From contig NZ_JAAN01000011.1 of assembly GCF_000559025.1 (NCBI RefSeq), forward strand, positions 28,907 through 92,906: a stretch of DNA of 64,000 bases, read 5' to 3'. Below, piece by piece: positions 43,137-52,574 of the stretch. The notes beneath the pieces were generated by a model, which was given only the letters and a program-made list of their open reading frames with translations, had not been told where the DNA came from and did no database searches. Every line of letters starts with the position of its first letter. The first letter of the stretch is position 1. Made by a program: the position numbers and the translations under genes. The stretch is from Luteimonas huabeiensis HB2 (lineage in GTDB: Bacteria > Pseudomonadota > Gammaproteobacteria > Xanthomonadales > Xanthomonadaceae).

Positions 43137-44126
43137 ATGGGGCGCGCACGCGCACTCCTGGCCAGGCCGCACGCCTGGAAGCTGAAGGAGCCGTTCGCCA
43201 TCGCGCGCGGCGTGCGCACCCATGCGCAGGTGGCGATCGTGGAGCTGCGCGAGCGCGGCTGCGTCGGCCGCGGCGAGGCCGGCGGCGTCGCCTACCGCGG
43301 CGAATCGCCGGAGCGCATGCTGGCGCAGATCGAGGCGGTGCGGCCGGAGATCGAGCGCGGTTGCGGCCGCGCGGAACTGCTGCGCCTGCTGCCGGCGGGC
43401 GGCGCGCGCCACGCGCTGGACGCCGCGCTGTGGGACCTGGAAGCCAAGCTCACCGGAGTGCCGGCCTGGCAGCGCGCCGGCGTCGGCCGCTGGCGGCCGG
43501 TCGACAGCGCGGTCACCCTCGGCATCCGCCCGGCGGAGGAATACGAACGCGCGGCGCGCGCGTACGCCCGCCACGCCTGGCTCAAGGTCAAGGTGGCGCA
43601 GGATTCGCCCGTGGCGGCGATCGCCGCGGTGCGCCGCGGCGCGCCCGGCGCGCGCCTGATCGTCGATGCGAACCAGGCGTGGAGCGCGGACGCGCTGCGC
43701 GCCCACGTGCCGGAACTGCAGCGCTACGGCGTCGAGCTGATCGAGCAACCGCTCGCCGCGGGCGCGGACGGCGAACTCGACGGATACCGCAGCCCGATCG
43801 CGTTGTGCGCGGACGAGTCGTTCTCCACCGCCGAGGACCTGCCCGCGCTCGCCGGACGCTACCGGTTCGTCAACATCAAGCTCGACAAGGCCGGCGGCCT
43901 GACCGCCGCGCTGGCGCTGGCGGACGCGGCGCGGCGGGCCGGGTTGCGGCTGATGGTCGGCTGCATGCTCGGCGGTTCGGTGTCGGTGGCGCCGGGGTTC
44001 GTCCTGGCGCAGGCGTGCGAGGTCTGCGATCTCGACGGGCCCTGGCTGCAGGCCGAGGACTGGCCGCAGGGCATCGTCTACCGCGAGGGCCGGATGTCGC
44101 CGCCGCTGCCGGCGCTGTGGGGCTGA
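43137..44126 (+). CDS. dgcA: dipeptide epimerase / N-acetyl-D-Glu racemase DgcA
   Basis: A 329-residue enolase-superfamily enzyme of the muconate-lactonizing subgroup. The catalytic set is complete: KxK at Lys150-Val-Lys152, metal ligands Asp178 (VDANQAW), Glu203 (IEQPL) and Asp226 (ADES), and Lys248 (NIKLDK). Relatives are L-Ala-D/L-Glu epimerases, which act on murein peptides, and DgcA, which epimerises N-acetyl-D-Glu. The dgcN partner one base upstream favours the second, but a dipeptide epimerase fits the peptidase-rich surroundings equally well. Confidence 0.88.
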   Translation: MGRARALLARPHAWKLKEPFAIARGVRTHAQVAIVELRERGCVGRGEAGGVAYRGESPERMLAQIEAVRPEIERGCGRAELLRLLPAGGARHALDAALWDLEAKLTGVPAWQRAGVGRWRPVDSAVTLGIRPAEEYERAARAYARHAWLKVKVAQDSPVAAIAAVRRGAPGARLIVDANQAWSADALRAHVPELQRYGVELIEQPLAAGADGELDGYRSPIALCADESFSTAEDLPALAGRYRFVNIKLDKAGGLTAALALADAARRAGLRLMVGCMLGGSVSVAPGFVLAQACEVCDLDGPWLQAEDWPQGIVYREGRMSPPLPALWG

Positions 44127-44218
44127 GCGGCGCGCGGCGCCGCGGCGCCGGTTTCCGGCCGACCGGCGCCGCATTCGCGGGCAAGGCGCGGCGCGGCGGG
44201 CCAGGAGGGGCCACGGCA

Positions 44219-44227
44219 TGGGACAAT
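44219..44227 (+). promoter_or_regulatory. candidate extended -10 of tkt
   Basis: TGG-GACAAT resembles an extended -10 (TGn plus hexamer). A start near 44234 would leave a 38-nt leader before ATG 44272. The same sequence overlaps an alternative ATG at 44218. Confidence 0.4.
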
Positions 44228-44271
44228 ACGTCGCCCGCGAACCGTCGGGTGCCACCGTTCTCCGATATCCC

Positions 44272-46272
44272 ATGACGCCGACCCGCCGCGACCTCGCCAA
44301 CGCCATCCGCTTCCTCGCCGCCGACGCGGTGGAAGCCGCCAAGTCCGGTCACCCCGGCATGCCGATGGGCATGGCGGACATCGCGGAGGTGCTCTGGAAC
44401 GATTACCTCAGCCACAACCCGAACAATCCGAAGTGGTTCAACCGCGACCGCTTCGTGCTCTCCAACGGCCATGGCTCGATGCTGCAGTACGCGCTGCTGC
44501 ACCTGTCCGGCTACGACCTGCCGATCGAGGAGCTGAAGCACTTCCGCCAGCTCGGCCACCGCACCCCCGGCCATCCCGAGAATTTCGTCACCCCGGGCGT
44601 CGAGACCACCACCGGCCCGCTCGGCCAGGGCTTCGCCAACGCGGTCGGCTTCGCGCTGGCGGAGAAGCTGCTGGCGCAGCGCTTCAACCGGCCCGAGTTC
44701 GCCATCGTCGATCACCGCACCTGGGTGTTCATGGGCGACGGCTGCCTGATGGAAGGCATCTCCCACGAGGCCGCCTCGCTGGCGGGCACGCTGAAGCTGG
44801 GCAAGCTGGTGGCGTTCTGGGACGACAACGGCATCTCCATCGACGGCGAGGTCGAGGGCTGGTTCACCGACGATACGCCCAAGCGCTTCGAGGCCTACGG
44901 CTGGCGCGTGATCCGCGACGTGGACGGCCACGATGCCGACGCGATCAAGGCCGCGATCGAGGCCGCGCTCGCCGAGGACGAACGGCCCACGCTGGTGTGC
45001 TGCCGCACCCGGATCGGCTTCGGCTCGCCGGGCAAGCAGGGCAAGGAATCCTCGCACGGCGCGCCGCTGGGCGCCGACGAGATCGCCGCCACGCGCAAGG
45101 CGCTGGGCTGGGCGCACGGCCCGTTCGAGATCCCGGCCGAGATCTACGACGGCTGGCGCGCCAACAACGCCGGGCTGGTGCGCGAGGAACAGTGGAACCG
45201 CCTGTTCGACGCCTACGCGCAGCGCCATCCGGAACTGGCCGCCGAGCTGACCCGGCGCTCGCACGGCGAGCTGCCGGAGGGCTTCGCCGAGGCCGCGTCG
45301 CGCTACATCGCCAAGCTGCAGGCCGACGGCCCCACTGTCGCCTCGCGCAAGGCCTCGCAGATGGCCATCGAGGCCTACGCGCCGCACCTGCCGGAGCTGA
45401 TCGGCGGCTCGGCCGACCTGGCCGGCTCCAACCTGACCCTGTGGAGCGGCAGCAAGGACGCCGCCGGCGACGATCCGGGCGCCAACTACGTCTACTACGG
45501 CGTGCGCGAGTTCGGCATGACCGCGATCGCCAACGGCCTGGCGCTGCACGGCGGCTTCCTGCCCTACGACGCCACCTTCCTGGTGTTCTCCGACTACGCG
45601 CGCAACGCGGTGCGCATGAGCGCGCTGATGGGCGCGCACGCGATCCACGTCTACACCCACGATTCCATCGGCCTGGGCGAGGACGGCCCGACCCACCAGC
45701 CGGTCGAGCACCTGGCGAGCCTGCGCTACATCCCGCACAACGACGTCTGGCGCCCCTGCGACGCGGTGGAGTCGGCGGTGGCGTGGAAGGCCGCCATCGA
45801 GCGCCAGGACGGCCCGTCCTGCCTGGTGTTCAGCCGCCAGAACCTGCCGCACCAGCCGCGCGACGCCGCGCAGGTGGAGGCCATCGCGCGCGGCGGCTAC
45901 GTGCTGGCCGATGCCGCGAACGGCGCGCCCGAGGTGATCCTGATCGGCACCGGCTCCGAGGTATCGCTCGCGGTCGAGGCCAAGGCCCTGCTGGAGGCCG
46001 ACGGCATCGCCGCGCGGGTGGTGTCGATGCCGTCCACCGACGTGTTCGACCGCCAGGACGCGGCCTATCGCGAATCGGTGCTGCCGGATGCGGTGCGCAA
46101 GCGGGTGGCGGTGGAAGCGGGCATCACCGACTTCTGGCGCAAGTACGTCGGCCTCGACGGCGCGGTCGTCGGCCTCGACCGCTTCGGCGCCTCGGCGCCG
46201 GCGCCGGTGCTGTTCGCGCACTTCGGCATCACCGCGCAGGCGGTGGCCGACGCGGCGCGCGCGCTGCGCTAG
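44272..46272 (+). CDS. tkt: transketolase
   Basis: Thiamine-diphosphate enzyme transferring two-carbon ketol units in the pentose phosphate pathway. The 666-residue length fits (E. coli TktA 663). The ThDP motif [18 protein letters not shown]...[10 protein letters not shown] is complete, as are [12 protein letters not shown] at the N-terminus, the transketolase signature [28 protein letters not shown] and the [13 protein letters not shown] pyrimidine-domain motif. The start at 44272 gives the canonical [15 protein letters not shown]. An ATG at 44218 has a strong AGGAGG box and would add 18 unconserved residues; I prefer 44272 because a -10-like sequence overlaps 44218. Confidence 0.95.
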   Translation: MTPTRRDLANAIRFLAADAVEAAKSGHPGMPMGMADIAEVLWNDYLSHNPNNPKWFNRDRFVLSNGHGSMLQYALLHLSGYDLPIEELKHFRQLGHRTPGHPENFVTPGVETTTGPLGQGFANAVGFALAEKLLAQRFNRPEFAIVDHRTWVFMGDGCLMEGISHEAASLAGTLKLGKLVAFWDDNGISIDGEVEGWFTDDTPKRFEAYGWRVIRDVDGHDADAIKAAIEAALAEDERPTLVCCRTRIGFGSPGKQGKESSHGAPLGADEIAATRKALGWAHGPFEIPAEIYDGWRANNAGLVREEQWNRLFDAYAQRHPELAAELTRRSHGELPEGFAEAASRYIAKLQADGPTVASRKASQMAIEAYAPHLPELIGGSADLAGSNLTLWSGSKDAAGDDPGANYVYYGVREFGMTAIANGLALHGGFLPYDATFLVFSDYARNAVRMSALMGAHAIHVYTHDSIGLGEDGPTHQPVEHLASLRYIPHNDVWRPCDAVESAVAWKAAIERQDGPSCLVFSRQNLPHQPRDAAQVEAIARGGYVLADAANGAPEVILIGTGSEVSLAVEAKALLEADGIAARVVSMPSTDVFDRQDAAYRESVLPDAVRKRVAVEAGITDFWRKYVGLDGAVVGLDRFGASAPAPVLFAHFGITAQAVADAARALR

Positions 46273-46279
46273 GCTCAAC

Positions 46280-46601
46280 TTCAGCGCGAAGGCGATCCCT
46301 TTCCCCGCAAGCGGGGCCCGTGCCGTCCCTTCTCACGCAAGCGGGACCATGCCGCTCCTTTCTCCCGCAAGCGGGAGCATGTCGTCCCTTCTCCCGCAAG
46401 CGGGCGCATGTTGTTCCTTCTCCCGCAAGCGGGAGAAGGTGGCGCGCAGCGCCGGATGAGGGCCGCTTTACACGCCTGCGGCGTGCCCCCATCCGCCTTC
46501 GGCACCTTCCCCCGCTTGCGGGGGAAGGGAAAAACAGAGTGATCCCCGCTGCGGGCGGTAGGGATGGCTTCGACGTCGCAGGTCGAAGGCCGATTCGACC
46601 T
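46280..46601. repeat. composite palindromic repeat array
   Basis: Five forward hairpin units (CTTCTCCCGCAAGCGGGAGCAT type) follow the boundary TTCAGCGCGAAGGCGATCCC. Next come the central CGCCGGATGAGGGC to CCCCCATCCGCCTTCGGCACC segment and one complete plus one damaged inverted unit. The tail, GGCTTCGACGTCGCAGGTCGAA, also ends the repeat at 53629. The array fills the 360-bp gap between convergent tkt and the porin gene, where no other gene is seen. The hairpins could terminate transcription from both sides. Confidence 0.82.
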
Positions 46602-46632
46602 GGGCGCTATCGCCCGCGTGTCCGGGCGCGCG

Positions 46633-47931
46633 CTACTTCGGCGTGCCCGGGCCGCCGGCGTTGAACATGACGCGCAGGCCGGCCACCCAGGCGTCGGCCG
46701 GTGCGCGGCCGGCGTCGGGGCGGCCGAGGATGTCCGGGTTGGCGATGAACTGCAGGTTCGGCACCAGCGTCAGCGGCGTGTGGCCGATGCGGAAGGCGTA
46801 GTTCACCTCGGCCATGAACTGGTCGCGGGCGATGCGGTCGCCGCTGCCGGCCGCGGCGAGCAGGTCGTTCATGTGGCCCTGCTGGCGTGCGCCGAAGCGG
46901 TAGTAGTTGACGCTGGCGGCCAGGCTGTCGCCCGGGCGCGAGGCGAACGGCGCGGCCAGCAGCGCGGCGAGGTTGGCTTGCAGGTCGTAGACCTGTCGGC
47001 GGTCGAAGGGTGCGGCCACGGCGCCTGCGAGGGTGAGGTTGCGCTTGCCGCCGGCGGGGTCGCGGTACAGCATGCGTTCGCCCATCGCGTAGCCGCCCCA
47101 GCGCGCTTGCGTATGCATGTGCGGGGCGCCGCCGGCGAGCGCGCGCGGGGCGCCGGCGCGGTTGTAGCGCAGGTCCGCGTAGTCGGCCGGGTTGTACCAG
47201 AGCCCGGCCAGCGCGCGGCGCGGCGGGCCGTCGGAGGCGGCGGATTCGTAGCCGGCTTCCAGCGTGCCCAGCACGCCGGCGTTGCCGCCCAGGCGCCAGT
47301 CGAAGCCGTGGTCCAGCCGTCGCTGCGGCTTCAGCTCGAACGCGCCGGCGGCGAGGTAGGCGGCGCCGGGCTTGTAGCGCAGCTTCGCGCCCCAGTTGAC
47401 GAACGGGAAGCCGACAAAGCCGCCGTCGGCCTGCGGCAGCTGGAACGGGCAGTCCGAGGCGCCGACGAAGCGGCAGCCGAAGCGGCTGCGCGCGAACTGC
47501 CAGGTGGTGTTGATGCGGCCGGCCACCAGCTGCCAGCGCCCGCCGGCGAAATCCTGCTCCCAGCTCAACTGCGCGAGCTGCGCCTGCTGGTCGGGGTACC
47601 AGTAGCCCTGCACCTTCACCCGGTTGCCGATCTCGTGCCGCGACACGCTGTCGCCGTAGTACCAGGCGCCGGTGACGCGCAGGGTGGCGCCGCCGATGCC
47701 GAACAGCCGGTCGAGGTCGAGGTCGGCGCCGGCGACCACGCCGCCGGCGTTGCGGCCGCCGCGCGACAGCCCGCCGGAGACGTTGTGCGCGTAGTCGTTG
47801 GCCCAGACCAGGCGCGGACGGATGCCGCGCTCGGCGAGCGTGGGCGCGCCGTCTTCGGCGAGCGCGGGCGCCGCCGGCATGGCGGCGAGGGCGAACAGGC
47901 AAAGCAGGGGCAAGGGCGGGCATCGCGACAT
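46633..47931 (-). CDS. OprB-type carbohydrate-selective porin
   Basis: A 432-residue outer membrane porin of the OprB family. The signal peptide ends near residue 25 (APALAED). The mature protein has the family layout of aromatic-rich beta strands: NAGGVVAGADLDLDRLFG, WYYGDS, YWYPDQQAQLAQLSWEQDF, GRINTTWQFA and LWYNPADYADLRYN, then MAEVNYAFRIGHTPLTLVPNLQFIANPD. The terminus is not a classical aromatic residue (GGPGTPK follows the last strand). It probably admits the substrate of the aldolase and MFS transporter upstream on the same strand. Confidence 0.85.
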   Translation of the reverse strand: MSRCPPLPLLCLFALAAMPAAPALAEDGAPTLAERGIRPRLVWANDYAHNVSGGLSRGGRNAGGVVAGADLDLDRLFGIGGATLRVTGAWYYGDSVSRHEIGNRVKVQGYWYPDQQAQLAQLSWEQDFAGGRWQLVAGRINTTWQFARSRFGCRFVGASDCPFQLPQADGGFVGFPFVNWGAKLRYKPGAAYLAAGAFELKPQRRLDHGFDWRLGGNAGVLGTLEAGYESAASDGPPRRALAGLWYNPADYADLRYNRAGAPRALAGGAPHMHTQARWGGYAMGERMLYRDPAGGKRNLTLAGAVAAPFDRRQVYDLQANLAALLAAPFASRPGDSLAASVNYYRFGARQQGHMNDLLAAAGSGDRIARDQFMAEVNYAFRIGHTPLTLVPNLQFIANPDILGRPDAGRAPADAWVAGLRVMFNAGGPGTPK

Positions 47932-48045
47932 GGCGCGCTCCTGTGACGACGACGGGTTCGCGACGGCGATGCGCCGTCGGGCAGGCGCCGCCCGTGCGGC
48001 GCGGGTGCGGGGGCGGGTAGCGCCGCCCCCGCGGCGGGCGCGGCG

Positions 48046-48975
48046 TCAGGCCACCTTGCCCAGGCCGGCGGATGCCATCGCCTCGGCGATCTCGCGGTCG
48101 GCGCCCTCGGCCAGCGGCAGCAGCGGCGAGCGCACCGTGGCGTGCTCGAGCAGGCCGCGCGCGACCAGCGCCCACTTCAGCGCGACCGAGCCTTCCATGT
48201 GCGAGCCGCGGTGGTAGACGTTCGCGGTCACCGGCAGCAAGCGGTCGTGGATCTCGCGGGCCTTGGCGTAGTCCTTGGCCTTGCCCGCCTCGATCATCTC
48301 GATCAGCGGCTCGGGCGCGATGCAGCCGTAGCCCACCAGCGCGCCATCGACGTCGAACATGGTGTGCAGCAGGTACTCGTCGTGGCAGGTGAGTACCGGC
48401 ACGTTCGGGCGCTCCTTGCGGAACACCGGGATCTCGCGGTCCCAGCGGCGCATGTTGCGCACGCCGTTCTTCATCGCGATCACGCCCGGCAGCGCGGCGA
48501 TGTCGAGCAGGGTCTCCAGGTCGTAGGTGGCCTTGGTGACGTCCGGGTACTGGAACAGGATCATCGGCAGGCCGCTGGCCTCGTGGATGGCCTTGTAGCG
48601 GTCCTGCGGCGCGCCCTTCTGGTAGCCGAAGCGCAGCCAGCCGTGCGAGGGATAGATCAGGCCGGCCGAGGCGCCGGCCTCGACCGCGCGCTTGGCCTCG
48701 TCGGCGGCGACCTTGGTGCCCTCGAGGGTGATGCCGGCGATGATCGGGATGCGGTCGTCCACGGCTTCGCGGAAGGTCGCGATCACCCGGGCCTGCTCGT
48801 CACGCTCGAGGAAGGTGCCCTCGCCGGCGTGGCCGAGCACGGTGAGGCCCTTCACGCCTTCGATCGAGCCGAGCCAGCGGCCGATGCGCTTGATCGCGTC
48901 GTAGTCGACGGCGCCGTCGCGGGTGAACGGCGTGACGGGGGCGGGCACGAGGCCGCGCAGATCGATGTTGCTCAT
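48046..48975 (-). CDS. DapA/N-acetylneuraminate lyase family aldolase
   Basis: A 309-residue (beta/alpha)8 class I aldolase of the dihydrodipicolinate synthase/NAL superfamily. The Schiff-base lysine is Lys169 in VIAMKNGVR and the conserved tyrosine is Tyr143 in ILFQYPD. The GHAGEGTFLE segment replaces the GTTGE of true DapA. This, with a porin, MFS transporter and IclR regulator as neighbours, argues for a catabolic enzyme acting on a sugar acid or similar 2-keto acid rather than lysine synthesis. The exact substrate is unknown. The MFS gene starts its stop region 85 bp upstream. Confidence 0.87.
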   Translation of the reverse strand: MSNIDLRGLVPAPVTPFTRDGAVDYDAIKRIGRWLGSIEGVKGLTVLGHAGEGTFLERDEQARVIATFREAVDDRIPIIAGITLEGTKVAADEAKRAVEAGASAGLIYPSHGWLRFGYQKGAPQDRYKAIHEASGLPMILFQYPDVTKATYDLETLLDIAALPGVIAMKNGVRNMRRWDREIPVFRKERPNVPVLTCHDEYLLHTMFDVDGALVGYGCIAPEPLIEMIEAGKAKDYAKAREIHDRLLPVTANVYHRGSHMEGSVALKWALVARGLLEHATVRSPLLPLAEGADREIAEAMASAGLGKVA

Positions 48976-49060
48976 GGGGCTTCCTTCTGTAGGTCGGGTG
49001 GAACGGGGTCGAAGCGGAGGTTCGACGCGGGGGAGACGCCGGCGGGCGCCGGCGCCTGGA

Positions 49061-50464
49061 TCAGGGGGAGAGTTCCTCGAGCGACTTGCCCTTGGTCTCG
49101 AGCGCGAAGAAAACCGTGATCAGCGCGCCGACCAGCAGCACCGCGGCGAAGATCGCGAACACATAGCGGATGCCGAGGCCGGCGATCACCGCGCCCACCA
49201 GCATCGGGCCGCTGGCCGAGCCCAGCCGCAGCCAGGCGCTGCCCACGCCGGTGCCGATGGCGCGGATGCGCGTGGGGTAGAGCTCGGCCGAGTACAGGTA
49301 GAGCGAGAAGGTGATGGTTTGCACCGCGGCGTAGGCGAGCGCGGCGAAGGCGAGCACCTGCAGCGCCGAGGTGCCGCCCAGCACGGCCAGCGCCAGCAGC
49401 GGCACGCTGGCCGCGGCGAAGGCCCAGGCGTACCAGCGCTTGCGGCCGACCTTGTCGATCGACAGCGCGCAGATCACCGCCGCGATCACCCCGGCGAACG
49501 AGGTCAGGAAGCCGAACGCGATGCTCTGCTGCAACGGCAGGCCGAAGTGCTCGCGGTACAGCGTGGGCAGCCAGGTGATGATGCCGTTGGCGACCAGGTA
49601 CGAGCAGAACCACAGCGCCCAGATCACCAGCGTGCGCTTGAGGTAGACCGGGCCGAACAGCTCGCGCCAGTCGCTCCGGGTCTTGCGGGTCAGCGCGCTC
49701 GGGTCGACGACCGGCGCCGGCAGCGGGCCGTGCCGCTGCTCGGCGCTGCGCTCCAGCCGCGAGACGATGGCGTCGGCCTGCGCGTAGCGGCCCTTGGAGG
49801 CCAGCCAGCGCGGCGATTCGAACATGAAGAAGCGCAGCGGGATCAGGATGCCGGCGGGGATCAGCCCGACCAGGAACATCGTCTTCCAGCCGTAGGCGGG
49901 GACCAGGAAGTAACCGATGCCGCCGGCGGCCAGCAGGCCGAGCAGGAACATCACCTCGTAGAGCAGGAAGAACTTGCCGCGCTTGTTCGACCCGATCAGC
50001 TCGTTGATGTACGCGCTGGCCACCGGCACCTCGCCGCCGGTGCCGATGCCCTGGATGAAGCGGAACGCCATCATCGCCAGCGCGCCGCCGGCGAACAGGC
50101 AGGCGATGTCCATCGACACGAACAGCAGGATGGTGAACAGCAGCACGTGCAGGCGGCCGATGCGCTCGGCCAGCCAGCCGAAGAACACCGCGCCGACGAG
50201 CTGGCCGGCATAGCCGGCGGAGAGGATCGCGCCGACCTGGGTGGGGGTCAGGCTCCATTCGCGCACCAGCACCGGCATGGCGTAGGCGATGGCGATGACG
50301 GTGTAGCCGTCGAAGAAGGTGGCGGCGCCGACGATGTTGCGCGCCCAGAACACCTGCCGGGTGATCGGCAGGCGTTCGAGCCGGGCGCCGATCTCGGCCT
50401 GCGCGTGGATCGGCGACGGCGCGGCGGCGCTGGCGGGCGTTGCGGCGGATGCGGTGGTGAGCAT
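49061..50464 (-). CDS. MFS transporter (sugar/acid symporter type)
   Basis: A 467-residue major facilitator with twelve predicted membrane helices. Landmarks are FFDGYTVIAIAYAMP in helix 1, GWLAERIGRLHV in the 2-3 loop (the A-motif of the sugar/AAHS group), RFIQGIGTGGEVPVASAYINE in helix 4, and PESPRWLASKGR-like FESPRWLASKGRY after helix 6. It probably imports a sugar acid, aromatic acid or related anion by proton symport. It lies between the aldolase and IclR regulator genes on one strand, so the four genes likely work together. Confidence 0.88.
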   Translation of the reverse strand: MLTTASAATPASAAAPSPIHAQAEIGARLERLPITRQVFWARNIVGAATFFDGYTVIAIAYAMPVLVREWSLTPTQVGAILSAGYAGQLVGAVFFGWLAERIGRLHVLLFTILLFVSMDIACLFAGGALAMMAFRFIQGIGTGGEVPVASAYINELIGSNKRGKFFLLYEVMFLLGLLAAGGIGYFLVPAYGWKTMFLVGLIPAGILIPLRFFMFESPRWLASKGRYAQADAIVSRLERSAEQRHGPLPAPVVDPSALTRKTRSDWRELFGPVYLKRTLVIWALWFCSYLVANGIITWLPTLYREHFGLPLQQSIAFGFLTSFAGVIAAVICALSIDKVGRKRWYAWAFAAASVPLLALAVLGGTSALQVLAFAALAYAAVQTITFSLYLYSAELYPTRIRAIGTGVGSAWLRLGSASGPMLVGAVIAGLGIRYVFAIFAAVLLVGALITVFFALETKGKSLEELSP

Positions 50465-50594
50465 GGCGGGTCTCGCGATGGGAAACGAGGCGAAGAGGCC
50501 CCCGGCGCCGCGCGCCGCAGGGCGCGCGATCGTTCGATGGAGGTCGGTGCTGGGGGGGGCGGGGCGCTGCGGCGTCCTGCCGGCGACGCGCCCG

Positions 50595-51440
50595 TCAGGT
50601 TCTGGACGGCGTCACGGCGATGCTCCCCCTGGCCTGCATCGCGCGGGCGATGTCGTGGGCGGCGGCCAGCGTCGGCTCGAGCGCGGTCGCCCTCAGTTCC
50701 TCGGGCGTGCAGCGGATCGATGGCGCCGCCACGCTGATCGCGCCGAGCGGGTAGCGGTCGGCGTCGAGCACCGGCACCGCCAGGATCCGCAGGCCCTCGG
50801 TCAATTGCGAATCGAGCACGGCGTGGCCGTCCTCGCGGATCCGGGCCAGGCCGGCCGCGAGTTCGTCGGTCTCCGCGTTGCCTGCCGTCGGGTCCAGGCC
50901 GGTGACGCGCGCGATCTCGGCCGCCGATAGGAACGCCAGGATGGTGCGGCCGACCACCGTGCGCACGGTGGACACCGTGGTGCCGATGCGGATGTCGACG
51001 CCGAGCCGGGTGATGCCGGCGCGCACGCGCTCGAGGTAGAGCACGTCCGGGCCCTGCAGCACGGCGAAGCTGGCCGCCTCGTTGACGTCGCCGACCAGCG
51101 AGCGCAGCACCGGGCGCACGACGCTGCGCATGTCGCTGCGCGCGATGGCGTGGAAGCCGAGGTCGAGCACCTTGAGGGTGAGGCGGAAGCGACGGCTCTC
51201 CGGCACCCGGCTCAGGTAGCCCAGTTCCACCAGCGTGTTGAGCATGCGGAAGGTGGTGCCCGGATCGAGGCCGGCCGAGAGCGCGATCTCGCTCAGCGAC
51301 AGTTCCTCGTTATCCGCGGTGAACGCTTCCAGCACCCGGAAGCCCTTGGCCAGCGACTGCACGGTGTTGCGGAGCTTGCGATCCGTCGCCTCGGTGGGAT
51401 CGTCCGTCGCGCTCCGGCGCGGTCGCGTTGCCTTGGTCAT
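50595..51440 (-). CDS. IclR-family transcriptional regulator
   Basis: A 281-residue IclR regulator. The N-terminal winged helix-turn-helix (about residues 24-90: VQSLAKGFRVLEAF, LSLSEIALSAGLDPGTTFRMLNTLVELGYL) is followed by an effector-binding domain (LGFHAIARSDMRSVVRPVLRSL... and VLDSQLTEGLRILAVPVLDADRYPLGAISVAAPS). The start at 51440 (MTKATRP) is chosen because a GAGGGG box precedes it; longer versions read into non-conserved sequence. It likely controls the downstream transporter, aldolase and porin genes in response to the pathway substrate. Confidence 0.92.
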   Translation of the reverse strand: MTKATRPRRSATDDPTEATDRKLRNTVQSLAKGFRVLEAFTADNEELSLSEIALSAGLDPGTTFRMLNTLVELGYLSRVPESRRFRLTLKVLDLGFHAIARSDMRSVVRPVLRSLVGDVNEAASFAVLQGPDVLYLERVRAGITRLGVDIRIGTTVSTVRTVVGRTILAFLSAAEIARVTGLDPTAGNAETDELAAGLARIREDGHAVLDSQLTEGLRILAVPVLDADRYPLGAISVAAPSIRCTPEELRATALEPTLAAAHDIARAMQARGSIAVTPSRT

Positions 51441-51513
51441 GCGTCGTTCCCCTCGGCCCCCGCCCGGCCCCGCGGATGTCCAGGGGCGTCGGCGCGGGTG
51501 CTTGACAAGCGGT

Positions 51514-51528
51514 TTTCGGAATGCGAAA
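51514..51528. promoter_or_regulatory. palindrome, possible IclR operator
   Basis: TTTCG-GAATG-CGAAA is a perfect 15-bp inverted repeat, 74 bp upstream of the iclR start. It sits in an AT-richer patch with TTGACC (minus strand, 51541-51536) next to it and TTGACA on the plus strand (51502-51507). IclR proteins usually bind palindromes of this size near their own promoter. Confidence 0.4.
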
Positions 51529-51540
51529 TTAGTTTGGTCA

Positions 51541-51838
51541 AAGCCGGCCAAGGTTGGTCTCGCCTGCGCGCACCGTCAAGTTGCGCTGCAGCATGCCGCT
51601 GTCGGATCGCCCGCCGGGCCGCAGGCGCACACCGCGTCCTCTCGTCTCCCTTCGCCAGATTTCCGCGTGCGCGCTCGCTGCGCGGCCGCTGCGATGCGGC
51701 TTTCTGGAGAACGGTGACGATGCGTTCGCGCGGCGCGCGAAGCGGCCGGCCGCAGGGCGTTCGGCCGCACGAGCGGAAGCGGGAGTTCCCCCGCGGGGAT
51801 CGTCGATGCGGCCTGTGCGGCCGCGACGCGGGACGTGC
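51541..51838. other. intergenic region without recognised gene
   Basis: Together with 51441-51540 this forms a 398-bp gap between the M23 peptidase stop and the iclR start. Apart from the palindrome at 51514 I see only GC-rich sequence with a short inverted stretch around CCCCCGCGGGG (51788-51798) near its right end. Open frames here lack conserved features. Confidence 0.5.
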
Positions 51839-52564
51839 CTACGGCAGCGCGGTGCCGTCGCGCAGGTAGGGATAGGGATTGATCGCCTCGCCTTCCCACC
51901 AGCGCCGCTCCGGGCCCAGGCGGAAGATCGCGAAGTGCAGGTGCGGTGCGGCGGGATCGGCATTGCCGGTGCTGCCGACGTAGCCGATCGTCTCGCCGCG
52001 CCGCAGCGCGCGCCCCTCCTCGATGCCGGGCGCGTAGCCCTGCAGGTGGGCGTAGTAGTAGGCGTAGCGGCCGCCGGGCTCGAACTGGTACAGCGTGAGC
52101 CCGCCGCGCTCGCTGTCGAACAGCTTCTCGACGTGGCCATCGGCGACCGCCAGGACCGGCGTGCCGGCGGGCGCCATGATGTCGATGGCATCGTGCGGAC
52201 GTCCCGCGCCGCGCGCATCGCTGAAGGTATCGTGCAGCGCCTCGCGGCCGACGCCCTGCACGGGCACCAGCAGCGCGGCCGTGGCGTCCGTGGAAGCGGC
52301 CGACGGCGCGGTCGCGGCGGGCGGTGCGTCCATGGCCGTGCGCGTCGGCACCGGCGGCGGCAGGATGCCCGCCGCTGGCGCGTCGCCGCGTGGCGGATCG
52401 CCCGCCTGCGGGTCCGGCTTCTGCGGATCGTCGTCGCCGGGAATGGTCGTGGCGGGCGCATCCATCGCCGACGCCGTGGGGCGCACCTCGACCGGTCGCG
52501 CCCACCACAGCCACGCCGCGAGCGCGATCGCGAGCACCACAGCGAAGCCGGCCGCCGCGCGCAT
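51839..52564 (-). CDS. M23 family metallopeptidase (LytM-type)
   Basis: A 241-residue envelope peptidase. One N-terminal membrane segment or signal anchor (about residues 5-22) and an Ala/Pro/Asp-rich linker precede the M23 domain. Zinc ligands are His and Asp in GRPHDAIDIMAPAGTPV and the HxH in HLHFAIF. Members cut peptidoglycan cross-bridges or stem peptides. It starts 10 bp after the stop of the L,D-transpeptidase gene, so the two cell-wall enzymes are one operon. Confidence 0.9.
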   Translation of the reverse strand: MRAAAGFAVVLAIALAAWLWWARPVEVRPTASAMDAPATTIPGDDDPQKPDPQAGDPPRGDAPAAGILPPPVPTRTAMDAPPAATAPSAASTDATAALLVPVQGVGREALHDTFSDARGAGRPHDAIDIMAPAGTPVLAVADGHVEKLFDSERGGLTLYQFEPGGRYAYYYAHLQGYAPGIEEGRALRRGETIGYVGSTGNADPAAPHLHFAIFRLGPERRWWEGEAINPYPYLRDGTALP

Positions 52565-52574
52565 CGCCGCGGTC

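Noticed and set aside
41894..43219. Minus-strand open frame opposite dgcN
   Set aside because: Antisense to a conserved gene with a P-loop; composition typical of GC-driven shadow frames.
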